The notes under the pieces: model-generated
Databases searched by the model: none
Told to the model about the DNA's origin: nothing
What the model saw: the letters and a program-made list of their open reading frames with translations, nothing else
Translations under genes and position numbers: made by a program
Origin: Lunularia cruciata
Taxonomy: Eukaryota; Streptophyta; Marchantiopsida; Lunulariales; Lunulariaceae
Length of the DNA: 64,000 nt
Reading direction: 5' to 3'
NCBI GenBank assembly: GCA_948567375.1
Contig: OX419761.1
Coordinates: 33,952,243 to 34,016,242, forward strand
Shown: one piece after another, positions 10,826 through 23,149 of the stretch
How positions within the stretch are numbered: the first letter of the stretch is position 1
Layout: the number at the start of each line of letters is the position of its first letter

Positions 10826-13300
10826 TCACTCATTCAAAATTATTAACTTGTGTATGAAGAGTACAAGAAGACACAAAAATTTGTGAAAGTGGACAAAAAG
10901 AAGGAATGATTGTGGTGAAAAAGAAGAAGAGATCATCAACATCGGCAACAAGGCCAAGAACGAACTTCCAAGTCATTGATGTATGTTTGGAGGAGGAAGC
11001 CAAAGACATGAAGGAAGAGGAAGAGGAAGGAAAGAACTCTCTCACCTTATAGAAGACAAGAAGTAGACCATTAGAAAGATGCACAATCTCGCCAAATAAG
11101 GAAGTGCAAAGCACTCAAGAAGACAAGAAACCTAAAGATAGAGAGGAGAAAAAAGGTCTTTGTACCAAAGAAGTGACTAAATCCAAAGGTGCTTCTAGGC
11201 CAAGGACCTAATAGCCACAATCAATAAATTGGACCATTGGGCATGAAGACCGAAGGTGAACACCAAGCCAAAGATGAGCTCTAGCCCAAAGAAGAAAAAG
11301 AGCTTCAAGGAGAAGAACTTAAGCCAAACAAAGAGCAAGGAGACATTAGGGTAGACATCAAAGGTGAACAAGAAGAGCCTTCCAACATAGGACCAACTGT
11401 GGTGAGTACAGCCTTGTTCCAAAACATAGAGCTTAAATAATAGAGGGAGCTAAATTCATGATGCATCTGGTAGAGCCAATCTTGGAGCTAATGGAGTAGA
11501 TGTTGCCAATATACTAAGACTCTTACCAAGACATCACCATCTACACATCTTTTATCCAAAGATTGCATAAGAACTCTAACATGATAACAATAGAGTAGGC
11601 CAAAATGAAGGAGGAGATGTGGAGAATACAAAATCTATACAAGGAGGAAAAATACCTTATTGTAGGACAACTTCAAGGTAATGCCCAAAATACTTCACTT
11701 CTTGATATCAACCTAAGAAGGAAGAAGAAATCAAGGGATTGCAATGAGAGTTGAGAGCCATTTGGCTCAAGGCCAAAGAGAAGTAGCACAGGTATAAAGA
11801 GAAACTTAAAGCTATGGATAGAGGAAGTGGAGATCATCCAAGGAGAGTTAGAAAAGGCAAAGATTTGCTTGGTGACCATAGATATGCAATTTGGTGAATA
11901 TCAAAGCAAAGTGGTTGTTCAAAGGGAAGGGATTGCTGCCAGATTGAAGAAGTAGAAGGAGGAGCAAGCAACAAACCAACCTTGATAAGTGGAGGAGATA
12001 ATTGCAGAGGTCCAAGCAGCAAATAATCATTTGAAAGAGGAGTAGGTAAAAATCCTCAAGTAGTTGGAGGACGTTTAGGACCAATTTTTGGAGATATTGG
12101 ATGAAGCGTTTAAAGGGAGAATGGAAAAGTCAAATATACACAAACTCAAGTTGAAACTAAAGGGCTTGGAAGGGAAGGTCTATGATGGAAGAAGCTCAAT
12201 AGATTCATGATTAAACTTAAGGAGCACTCCAATCATAAATTCATTGAATCCACTAACTCCCTCCTCCTAGAAATTGTAGAATATAAGGAGAATGTTAAGA
12301 GAATACTGTAAGGAAGATATTGTAGAATATAAGGAGTGGATCAACCTCCTTATTGGGATATGGAAAAGCAAAGTTAGTTCTTCATATTAGCTATAGCAAA
12401 GACATTTTGTAGCCAAAAAACTTTGTAATTGTGGATTCTTGTAGCATGGGACCTTTGTGTACACCTTTGCAATTGTTACCTTTGGAGTTGGATCATCTTT
12501 GGAGAAGAAGTAATACCTTCCCTAACACATGCATGTGATTAAGATAACATAGGAAGATAGGATTAGCATTGTAAATTATAGGATGTAGGTAAAAGATCTT
12601 TGGAATACTTCCACCATTAGATCTCTTTGTGTTTGTGCAAGAGAAAATATTTAGGGCTTAAGCCCAATGTAAATAAGGTTCATTCTTTCTTAATCAAAGT
12701 TCAGCAGATAGATCTTAAAGGTCTTTATCATTGACTACCTACAACTTGAGTATCTGTGAATGCCTTGGTTGAGTAGTGGTAAGAAATCTTAATAATAGGA
12801 GCACATCAGCTTGAGTGTAGGGAGACGTTTCTACTTGTTTGCAATGTGTGATCCTTAGGGTTTTGAAGGAGCAAGGCATTGTATTGAAGTGTCATGAATG
12901 AGCCAAAGCAATGAAAGTACCATAGGGTCAAAAGACAAAGATATTTGGCCAATGCATAGACTCCTTCAGAGTTGTGCCTTCTAAGGAGGGTAACACATAA
13001 CCTTTAGAGTTGATGTCTTTGCGGTGCAATGGTATTTGGAGTGGGACGAACCATCACCTTAAAGATAAACTTGGAATTTACGCATGTGAAAGTGATTTTT
13101 AGTTTTCTCCTTTCTATAGTATAACATAGAGGATGACACTAAACTCTTTTGGGAGTAATCCTTGTGCAAGAGATTAAATAGGAAATAATAGATAAATTGC
13201 AACTTAGTGATATTTCCTTTCACTTTTAGTCATTTCTAACTTATATCTTTGAATGAACAACTTATTCTTGAAAATTTCACTATTTTTTGGTTGATATTGA
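10826..13300 (+). mobile_element. Older retroelement-like repeat, copy A (split; its left end is 3541-3614)
   Basis: This unit matches 23560-25050 plus 25636-26670 (copy B) and, more distantly, 17880-21570 (copy C). It encodes broken lysine- and glutamate-rich, coiled-coil-like sequence (about 10900-12330) followed by a non-coding AT-rich tail (about 12370-13300) containing TTCATTCTTTCTTAATCAAA at 12683. That tail also occurs at about 20690-21500 and 25690-26670. No reverse transcriptase is recognisable. Family-level assignment (for instance a non-autonomous LTR derivative) is an inference. Confidence 0.65.
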
Positions 13301-13930
13301 GTTACAAAATACTTTCTAGTGCCATTATTAGGGATACGCTCCTTGGAATAGTTAGAGGTGAAGCTAAACAAAGCAATGAATGTTGTTAGGGAATCAAGTA
13401 CCAAGAGCCATTCAACTCCTTGTGACTTGAGAATGTTCAAGAGAAATCAGAAGCATGAAATTGAGTGGCACATAGAAGATTTCAGCAAAACTTGAGAGAA
13501 AAATTGAATTGACTCTTTGATGTTTATCCTTGCAGGCAACAAAGGATTCATTCAATAATATATCTAGTCAATTGTTCCAAACTTAGCTTAATTCTACCAA
13601 TTCTTCTTGTTAAGTGAGGAAGAAGAAATTCTATTGTGGAGAGAAGGAGTAGTTCATCAAAGACACCTTTAGGAAGAGAATTCAAGGCCTCCTCAACAAG
13701 CACTTTCTTCTAGCTTGAGTACTAAGGAGAGTATTTTCCATTTTTCCAACATGAGTTCTTTGCCAAAGGTCCAAAACTTAATGACTAAGTTTCTTCAATG
13801 TATTGGAGTGCAATATGTTATTTGAAAAAATTCAAAGGTCTTGAATATGACAAGCCTCCATTTATATAGAGAAAAGATGAGGGTTTCTTGAACTTTGTAC
13901 CTGATTTTGATTTATCCTATTTTCTTTTGC
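13301..13930. other. Intervening repeat-derived DNA, no gene seen
   Basis: AT-rich sequence joins the tail of copy A to the gag-bearing region. Short frames occur on both strands but none resembles a protein. It may hold the leader of the gag element. Confidence 0.5.
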
Positions 13931-14130
13931 AAGCATAATCCATGCTCCTACTTGTACACATCCAAATTACAAGCATAATCCATGCTCCTACTTGTACCCA
14001 TCCAAATTACAAGCATAATCCATGCTCCTACTTGTACCCATCCAAATTACAAGCATAATCCATGCTCCTACTTGTACCCATCAAAATTACAAGCATAATC
14101 CATGCTCCTACTTGTTCCCATCCAAATTAC
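13931..14130 (+). repeat. Perfectly spaced 40-bp tandem array, five copies
   Basis: AAGCATAATCCATGCTCCTA starts at 13931, 13971, 14011, 14051 and 14091, exactly 40 bp apart, with only a few substitutions between copies. The array runs into the gag frame, since the frame containing MLLLVP.Q continues into gag. Because 40 is not a multiple of three, each unit is read in a different frame. Confidence 0.95.
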
Positions 14131-15681
14131 AAATCACACAACCTTCATACGACAAAGCTATAAGAAGTTTAAAAGGAAGGACAAGGAAGAGGATCTTGAC
14201 ATTTTCATGAACGAATATGAGGCAATCTTGGTGGCCAACAAGGAAGATGTGGATGCCAATAAACTTCAAATATTCCCAAGCTTACTAAGTAAGAAGGCTA
14301 GGAATTACTAACCACATGTAATTCAAAACCCTAAAAATATGGAAGATTGGCCAACGGTTAGGAATCAATTCCTTAAAAAATTCTGATAGCTAAAACATGA
14401 GGCAACTTCATTTGCAACTCTCAATAGTCTGAGATGCACAAGGAATGAGAAGTTATGTGATTACACCAAAAGGCTTCTAAGTAGGATACCTAAAGAGGTG
14501 CCATCTTGGGATACTTGGATCCACAAGCAATAGCATGGTTCTTAGGGGGCATACTTGAAAATCTTTGTGTCTTTGCCAAAGAATGAGAGCACAATGTATT
14601 AGCCAAGGTGATGAAGTCTGCCAAGTTGTATAGATCAAGCCAATCAAATCCTTTGGGTAAGCTATATTGAAAATGAAGTACAAAGAAGCCAAAGAAAATA
14701 TCAATCCAAAGATCAACTTTGTTACCTTAGAGTATCCAATACATTATCATCATCCAAAGATGAGGAAAGAAAGAAGAAAAGAAGAGATATTTATAGGCAT
14801 AAGGCAGATGCCACCCCAAAGACTTCTACACAATCAGGTATAAAGTTGGAGGAGCTCATTAAGGAGTTTTTTGACTTCAAGGTATAGTTGATTGGGGCAA
14901 AGGAAAGGCAAACATACCTAAAAAACAAGTAGTGCACAAGTTGTGATTAGTTAAGACATACTAACACTAAATGTTTTTCTACTTGTCCCTTTACTTTGGT
15001 GCATCAAGTTGAATGGACTCCTACATGGGAATAACATGAGTATTATGTAGAGGAAGATGAAAAAGTCTTTGCAGTGTAAGAATTGCCTACCAATGTGACC
15101 TCAATTCCTCTTTTCATCATTCCAAGGTATGTGCCAAGGGAGTATGCTACCAATTAACCTCATAGGAGAATTTTTCTTCCATGGAAAAAATGCTAGCCCA
15201 TGCACATATTTATAACTATGGAGCTCTTGGCCATTGGTTCTTACATTGTCCAAAGCCTAGGAGACACATTTGTTACATTTTATTGTGTGCTAACTGTAAA
15301 ATGCACAGTCATGTAGTGGCCGATTGTCCCTATCCACCAGTAAGGTTTGCATCTATGACATCATCCACAAATGTGGATACAAATATTCATTGCCTCATTC
15401 TAGAAGAGTTAGGTGAAGAGGATATGCCTCTTTATGAAGATAATGGTTGGCCCGATCTGAAAGTAAATCAAGTAGATACCTACTCATGCAAGAAGGAGAC
15501 AAATATCATATCTTCTTTGAAGTCACTTGAATCTCCAAAGCCAAAGACAAAGGAAGGCTTTCCACGGAAGATTCTATCCAAGAAGGAGTTGATGTTGTTG
15601 AAAAAGATCAAATGGAAGGAAAGCAAAAAGGAGCTTTACATGAAATACCTTCAAACCCAAAGGAGATGTCTTCCACTCTAA
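14131..15681 (+). pseudogene. Gag of a Ty3/gypsy-type element, broken, with three zinc-knuckle remnants
   Basis: The part at 14150-14390 (SKKARNYY, MEDWPTVRNQFLKKF across a frame change and stop) resembles the plant retrotransposon capsid domain, where a K-A-x-x-W motif precedes W-x-x-x-x-x-x-F. Three knuckle-like motifs follow. CTSCDxLRHTNTKC (about 14935-14980) and CANCKMHSHVVADC (about 15292-15333) keep the C-x2-C-x4-H-x4-C spacing. A middle one, YNYGALGHWFLHC (about 15210), has lost its first two cysteines to tyrosine. A 166-codon open stretch (15181-15681) covers the last two and ends lysine-rich. Stops elsewhere make it non-functional. Confidence 0.75.
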
Positions 15682-16229
15682 GTACATCCAAACAAAGTGT
15701 GCTCCTAGAAAGTACCAACCATGAATATTTAGTAGATATTCAAGAAGAAGTACAAGAGCTATTGTAGGAAGAAATTAAAAAGGTGGAGATTAATGTTGGA
15801 CATATTGGAGAAATTGAGAAGCAACCACCATTGATCACCACACTCATGCAAGAATTGGATTTCAGCCCAAAGAGAAACAACATTGGAATTCTTAATCCAA
15901 AGGACACCAACCCAAAGGAGATTCCCCAAAAGGCAACGCAGCCAAAGGTACAACTCTGAAGGCCTCTACTCCGAGTGAGTCTACTACAAAGAAGGTTGTA
16001 TGGGAGAAGAACCAAAAGAAGGCTAGATCATTTCTAGAGGTTACCCAATATAATATTGTTGCAAACTTGGCTTCTTCTAAGGTGGATATCAAATTCAAGC
16101 TATGGTAGAGAATAACAAGCTATATAATGCCAACTAACCTTAGCATTCCAAAGGGTATAAAAGAGGAAGCAAGTCAAAATGCATACAATCTATAAGATAG
16201 AATTAGGAAACTTAGGTTTTACAAAAGTA

Positions 16230-16570
16230 GTGATAGAGATTAATTGTTGCAAGATCTAATTGGTCCCCATATACTTTGGATCAGATATCAATACCATGAT
16301 TGAGGAAAATGTTCATAAGTTAGAGTACACCACCTTTGATCTACCCCTCATATTGTCCAATTTGTAGACCAAACAAAGAAGATCCTTGGAGATGTTATCA
16401 AAGATTCCAACCATGATAGGCAGTGTAGCCTTCTACTTTGATTATACCATCCTTTGCCCTATAGCCAAGATAAGTTACTCTATACTTACAAAAAGCCCTT
16501 GGTTATATGAAGCACATGTAATTATAAATTGGTATCAACATAAGCTCCAATTCCAAGATCCTAAATCTTC
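16230..16570 (+). pseudogene. Retropepsin-like (aspartic protease) remnant
   Basis: The open stretch at 16386-16643 reads MLSKIPTMIGSVAFYFDYTI and then SYSILTKSPWLYEAHVI. In plant gypsy polyproteins the second half of the retropepsin typically ends in a pattern like Y-x-I-L-L-G-R-x-W-L; here LTKSPWL stands in that place. The catalytic D-T/S-G itself is not recognisable upstream, so the assignment rests on this C-terminal half and on its position about 550 bp after gag. It would be non-functional. Confidence 0.5.
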
Positions 16571-16643
16571 AAATCCTAATCTAGGGACAATGTGTCAAAA
16601 GAAAATCCCACACTTAAGAGCAGCCTTTTCATTAGAAAAGTAA

Positions 16644-17879
16644 TACACCAAAGGTACCTTGAACAACTCTAAAGGTTCATTAGAAGACATTGTAGTCAAC
16701 TACTTGGAATGCTAAGAAGTAAAAGACAATACCAAAGAGGATCATGACTTCAAAAGACATGAGAAGAACACAACACTACTTTGGATGAGTCATGAAAGCC
16801 ATGTGGAGTGCATTTTAACCCCAATGATTGTGAAGAGGTGATTGTAGCTAAAGGAAAGATCATGAAGATATCCAAATATGCATCATAGGCCAAGTACAAA
16901 GGCTAAGTAACAATTTTGAGAGTATTATGATGTCTTTGCTTGGAAGATTGAGTAGATACTTGACATCCCTTGAAAATTTGGGGGCAACATCAAAACATCC
17001 TAAAAGAAGGTTGTAGTAGCCCACTCTTTATAGGCATATTTTTTCTTTTTTTAATTCTTACTTAGAAGTTTAATAGTAATTAGTAAAGATTAGGGTTAGG
17101 AGATAGGATTAGGTGGTTTTACTTTAGCCTAGAAGGAAAGTCAAAAGCATGGCAGGACAAAAAAAAAAAAGACAAGTCCAAAGACATTGGACTTGAAAAT
17201 GTCTATCTCAAGTATGAGGCCAAGCAATGGCACTTGCCTTAGTGATGTTTGTGGATAGACATCAAGTACAAAGGGGACCTTTGGGTTGAAACTTTTCCCC
17301 GGATAAAATTTTCCGTGATACTTTTGGTCATAAACACACTCTGCCAAAGAGACCTTTGGCTTGGAAGTAATCTATCCTTGTTTGTAGCCATGTGAGCAAA
17401 GTATTGCTAGTTGTATCAAAGAACTCATTTTGGTAACCATTTGCATGTGTGGCACTTCTCACATGTGGGAAAAAAATGGCTTACCTTGAATGCCCACCAA
17501 AACTCTAGAGTGATTGAGTGCATGGTATAAATTCAAAGCTTTTCTTGGAAGTAAGGTTCAATTATCAAATTTTACATAAGCCTTTATGAGTAGTTTTGAG
17601 AGAATGAGATAGCTTTTGTGCCAAAAAGAGATCACCTCAAGGTTGAAGCATATTTCACAAGAATAGAACAAGAGATTGTGTGAGCATGTGATTGGAGGAA
17701 CTTGAGTGAAGAGAAGATTCAAGGATAAGCATGAATTCAACACCACATCATGACATTGGGAAATAAGATGATACCCAAGAAGCACAAGGTTGTACCAAAG
17801 GTTACCTTGAGGTTGTCTATAGTAGAGAAATGTGCAAACTATTATTATACCAAACATATCATGACAAAGCAAGTGCAGT
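16644..17879. other. Repeat-derived DNA without a recognisable gene
   Basis: AT-rich, with a T-rich stretch at 17039-17055 and an A-run at 17160-17171. CCTTTGG-type words recur as in the tails of the older repeat family. The short minus-strand frames at 17141-17347 and 17558-17872 have no family resemblance. Confidence 0.5.
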
Positions 17880-20800
17880 TCTTGTTGTGGAATTAGGACT
17901 TCATGTATCTTCCAACGGTGTAAAAGATTTGGGAGAAGAAGAATCCAAATTTTAGAAAATTGAGAGTCAATGTGTTAGCCTAGATGGAGGCAAATTGGTA
18001 GAAGGTCCTTGGGGATGCAATCTCTACTCTGCAAGCAATGTACCTGGACTCAGAATGGCCTAGACCAAATGAGGAGATGATAATAAGTTTTAAGCCTCAT
18101 TTAACATTTAGAAGATCAACAATGGTTGGAAGGTAAAAGTGTATAATGATCTAGAGAAGAGTATTGCTATTACATCAACAATGAAGTTGTTCAACAAGGA
18201 CTGCATATGTTAACAATAGTGAAGCTACATTCTTTCATCTGTTACACAAAGGACACCCTATGGATTGGGCAAAGATGTTTTGTTTGTGAGAATGGGAGCT
18301 AACAAAGAATGTGAAGATGAGTGGAAGAAGAACTTTTCTCTCCCAATTTGTGTTACACTTTTACATCAAGATAATTGCTAAAGAAGGAAGAGAAGAAGTT
18401 GTTCCCTTCACACCATTACCCATTGGGGTATTATTGATCATACCCCTAGTATGCTATAGAAGCACGGAAGTACAAGGAAGCCTTGCTGAAGTATCAAGAA
18501 ACAAGAAAGTGGGTTAAAATTCCAAATGCTATTGGCCTAAGCTCTAGCAAGAGGAAGAAGAAGACAACAACTACACAAGCAAATAAATAGACTATGAAGC
18601 CGTACAAGCCCAACCCATAGGTAATTGAAGACTCATTGGTGGACAATGACTCCAATGAAGATGAGACAGACAAGTCAAAGTGAGGATGAAATTAACCAAG
18701 GAGTAGAGGTTACCTTGCCTTGGAAATTGTATAGGAAGGAAGAGAAGGCGGTCACATCCAAGATCAAGAACAACCACAACCAAGGCAAATTCCATCATTC
18801 TCCAAGATTGAATTCTCCTCAAACAAGGAAGGAGGAGATGAAAACCAATAAGTAGTAGTAAAATCTGCCCCCACAACAAGAGTAGATGCAAACCACCACA
18901 AAGATATCCCATCTTTTGGAATGGATGAGCCTCTTATGTATGAAGACAAAGACATCCCAATTAATCAACTACAAAGGCATAATCTGCACATACCAACCCC
19001 AAAGTCAGATGTAGAGGGACTTCCAACAGATGCAGATTCTTTGAGTAAGAGGAAGATGGCCCAACCCAGTAGTAAGTTTCCCAAAGGTGGATCAAAAGGG
19101 GATCTATCAAAGAAGAAAAAACTTATAGGAGATGAAAAGGGTAAGTCCAAAAGTGAAGAAGTGCGCTTGTTTGTAGAAGACTTGTAGGCAAAACATGAAG
19201 ACTCTATCCAAGCATGGGTAGTTTGCAGACCAATATGGAGACGTAGGGTCCTACTCCAGAGAGGTGCTAAAATTGGGGAGCACCCTGATGGTTCTTAATG
19301 TAAAAAAGCATGAACCCAAAGAAGAGAAGGTAAGGAGAGTGTTGATCCAAAGAGAGGTAATCCTTTGGAGTTGTTACAAGAGGAAGACAAAGAGGAAGAA
19401 CAAACCCAAAGAGATCAAGAAGGTAAATTAATGTTATGGTGGATCATAACTAAGCACCAACACTATAAGTAATGGAGTATGTTCTTCCCTTCTACTACAT
19501 CCAAACATGAACAATCCCAAGAGATTGTTGGAGTTCAGTTCTTTCCTATACAAGTATTGTCAACGATGGCACCACAAACCTTACATTCAAGTGACTTTAT
19601 AACTTGATTGATGTTTTATGAAATTCATTTGGCATTGTGTGCTTGCTCACAAATATTGACCAACATTCACATATTTCCACGCAATTCAATACATGGTCAT
19701 TGGAGATATTGGGCCACACATTAGTTGTGATATTGAAAAAGCCGCTACACAATTTTAACATAGATTCAACTCTAGCCTTGACCTTCTAATAGAACATTGA
19801 GAGGAAAGGTGACCAAAATTTTGGCTTGTCTCTACTTTGAAAAAGTTGCAACAATGAAAGAACAATTGAAGAACAATTGAAGATTGCTCACATACAAAAT
19901 ATTTGTGAGTTTGAAGAAGCACTTATGACTCAACATAGAGATCTGATGTTTGCATAGGAAGAATGCAAACAATTTTTGACAATAGGGAACTAGTGGAAGA
20001 AGACAAGAAGGAATGCTTGGAGAAGTATGACGATGAGATGAAAAGGGTGAATGCTTAGATCAATATTCTCAAGATAGCAAATGACCAACAAACTCAAGAG
20101 TTCTTAGACCATGTGAAGAGGCACAAGGAGCAATTGCATGCCCAAGATGAAGAAGTAGCACAAGCAAGGAGGAATTAACCAAGGCATGAATCAAGATCAC
20201 ATGGTGGAACTAGTGTACCAGATTTACAAAGAGATGGCCAAACTATGCATTGAAGGGTCGACCAAGATAGTTGATGAACATAAGGAGAGGGAGTAGATCC
20301 TTTATGTCCAAGTATGACAAAAGGTAAAGATGAAGATGAAATCTATTTGTGATGCCCTAGATGAGGAACAAATGAGAATCCTTATGAGCATAGAGGATCT
20401 TTTATGTTAATAAATAGACCATATGCAGAATGCAGTCATGACTCAAGCCCATCAGATGAAGCTACAAGAATTGAAGGCATAAATTTATGCATTGGAAGCA
20501 AAGGTTTACTACAAAAAATAATTAAATAAGTTGGCTACCTAATTGAAGGAGCATACCAAGGCCAAGTTCAAGGAAGTCTTAGCTTCCATGCTTAAGGAAT
20601 TAGTAGAGTGTAAGGATAAAATTGATAAGTTGATTAGAACATGTGGAGATGAAGGTAGTTCAACTTAGTAACTTTAAATGTATATAGACATAGGACAAAG
20701 GAAACACCTTTGGGGTGGTACATCTTTTTACTTGATCATTTGTATATACCTTTGGCATGGTAATGCCTATGTATAGTAGGAAAATTCTGTAGTGAAAAAT

Positions 20801-21570
20801 CATTGAGACTATTATCCCAATGTTGAGGTCAAACAAAACAACAAGCAAATTGTATAGCTCGGATGTTAAAATGTAGGCCATGCCTTTGCAAATCTTGATT
20901 AGGATAAGATAAGATGGTTAGAGAAAGTTAACATTGATAGGAGTAGAATTAGTTAGGAATTTTGGCAACACATAGTTGGTGGATTTGCCCCACTCATTGC
21001 TCTTTTAGTAGGGAATGCATCTGTGCATGATTGGGGTGTTGGATCCTTGGGGCTTCAAAGGCTTGGAGTGGTACATTGAAAGGTCATAAAGGATTGGGAG
21101 TATAGTGAAGTATCACTTATAACAAAAAGTCTAGCATGTCACAAACCAACAACATTTTTGAGGTAATTTCTTTGAGGAAGGGTAGAATGTTACCACAAAG
21201 TGTTGTAGTACACAAAGCATAAATAACTTTGCGGAAGAGTTGAACTCTAAGGCAAAGACTACCTTTTTAGTAGCCCACACCTTTGGGTTGGGAGCAATAT
21301 TCATAGTGGTATTTACCTTCAGGTTAATGACCTTTGGTGTCCAAGTGACCTTTAGTGTGGATTGAACTATCACCTCTAAGAGCCCATGTGGACTAGATCC
21401 TTTGTGAAGTGATTTTTGTCTTCTTTTCTTTGTAGTGTGCCATGGTGGATGATACTACACTCAAGAGGTGAAATAAGTAAAAATTAAAAAATTAAAAAAC
21501 ACTTTTTCCTTATTAATCCAATCAATTCCAAAAAATATCCTTGAGAAAATGACCTATTCTTATCATTTAT
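17880..21570 (+). mobile_element. Older retroelement-like repeat, copy C
   Basis: It has the same layout as copies A and B. An upstream segment (17990-18520) carries the broken frame AMYLDSEWPRPNEEMI and resembles 23150-23520. A polar, lysine-rich frame follows (18921-19187), then coiled-coil-like glutamate- and lysine-rich sequence (19800-20680), and finally the shared AT-rich tail (20690-21500). It is more diverged from A and B than they are from each other. It has many stops and no polymerase. Confidence 0.55.
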
Positions 21571-21573
21571 ACT

Positions 21574-21967
21574 AGAAAAATTTATATAAATACCCCCAAC
21601 AAGTTGTGAAATTGTAGAAACAACCTCCACAAACCATTAATTACAAAAATACCCTTGGTTGGTTTGGGGCCACTTGGGGGTTTTTACTTCTGGTTTTGGT
21701 TCCATGGGAGGGAACCATTTGGTTCCCACACCATTCATTCAATTTGTGTACATATATGTGGATTTGCATAGAGAATTGAATTGCAAAAAGCATTGCTTCC
21801 GCCTCTTTATTGAGTTGTTCAACACCAAAAACTGCCAAGGAGTTAGCCCAACTTCCACCCCCTGGTGGGCCTAAAACAAATCAAGGGTATTTCTGTAATT
21901 AACGGTTTGTGAGGGGTGTACTTTTGAAATTTCACAACTTTTGGGGATATTTATGTAAATTTCACTT
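21574..21967. mobile_element. Palindromic MITE-like element with about 95-bp inverted arms
   Basis: The left arm (about 21574-21665) includes AGTTGTGAAATT, CACAAACCATTAATTAC and AAAATACCCTTG. The right arm (about 21877-21967) contains the reverse complements in mirrored order: CAAGGGTATTTCTG, GTAATTAACGGTTTGTG and AATTTCACAACTT. A loop of about 210 bp contains no gene. TTTAT occurs next to both ends and could be a target duplication. Length, arms and lack of coding suit a non-autonomous DNA transposon; the superfamily is uncertain. Confidence 0.8.
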
Positions 21968-22994
21968 TATTTTATTAGTATGTCAACATTGGGTTGTCAT
22001 AAAGGCACAGTTTTGGTAGAGCAACAACATTACCAACTCAACCAAAATACTTGTTGCTAGTGAAGGATGAAATAAACAAGTACCTTTGGATTGGTATCAT
22101 CTTCTATATACTCAATATGTAGTACCTAAATTTTTTCAAAATTTGTCTTTTTTATTCATTTCACTCTTGTTCATAAAGATATGGTAGAATATTTTCTTGT
22201 TTAGGAAGAAAAACTTCTTAGTTGAAGTTTCCTTTGGAGTTGTTTTTGGTCATGCAAAGGTACAAGGGAAAAAAGTACAAAGCCAAAGATCCTTTAAAGG
22301 AAGTATGCCAAATTATACAAATGCAAAGAAAGGTGCAAAGAACACATGTACAAAGGACCTTCACCTCCAAAGGATTTTACTCTGAAGATCTTTGTACCCA
22401 AACCTCTTTGGCTTGGATATTGTTGCATCCAAAGGACATACATCAATTTCAATGTGCCACCACCCACATAAAGAATTGCCACCAAATTCTGTTTGCATTG
22501 AAGGAAGACCATTCACCTTCAACAAGTGCATGTGTGAGAAGGACCACTTGAGGAACTTTTTGGATGTGTGAAGAGTGAGCTCCCACCCACTACTTAGTCA
22601 CTAAATGCCAATGATTGAAAGATTTGGACTATAAATTAGAGTGTTACATGGCTCAATTTCACTTCTTGCATTCAATTCAAGTTGCAAGATAAAGAAACAT
22701 TTAGAAATTCCGATCCTTTGTAGTTCTTTATTGCCTTCTTAGTTATCCCAGCCTTTGACTTTGTGCTCCAACCTTCAGCTTCATCTTTGTACTTTTACCA
22801 TCTTTAACAAGAAACACGGTGTTTACATCCAAGTAAAAGAAGGGAGTCTTTGAAGTTATCCGTCATGCCCCAATATGTATCAATAAATGGGTATTATATT
22901 GTATGATTCAGATCATCTAGAGCAAGCACCTTGCCTTCTTGCTTTGGAATTGGGCATTGAGCTATGTAGTTATGATTCAAGAGATAAGGTGTCA

Positions 22995-23053
<59 letters not shown>

Positions 23054-23149
23054 AGAAACATTTAGTGCAATCTGTTTGCAAGGAAGGAAGAAAACTAGAT
23101 GAATATTTTGGTCCTAGAGAACTTGCAGCTTGGAGCAATGATGATTGAT
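21968..23149. other. Repeat-derived spacer with one microsatellite
   Basis: AT-rich, non-coding. The stretch 22190-22800 has many CCAAAGG and CCTTTGG words like those in the older repeat tails. The only sharply defined structure is the GA microsatellite at 22998. Confidence 0.5.
22998..23050. repeat. (GA)n microsatellite
   Basis: About 53 bp of alternating AG, interrupted once by an extra A near 23010. Confidence 0.97.

Noticed and set aside
13931..14130. Five evenly spaced repeats, considered as a CRISPR array
   Set aside because: The 40-bp units are contiguous with no unique spacers, and the context is plant retroelement DNA.
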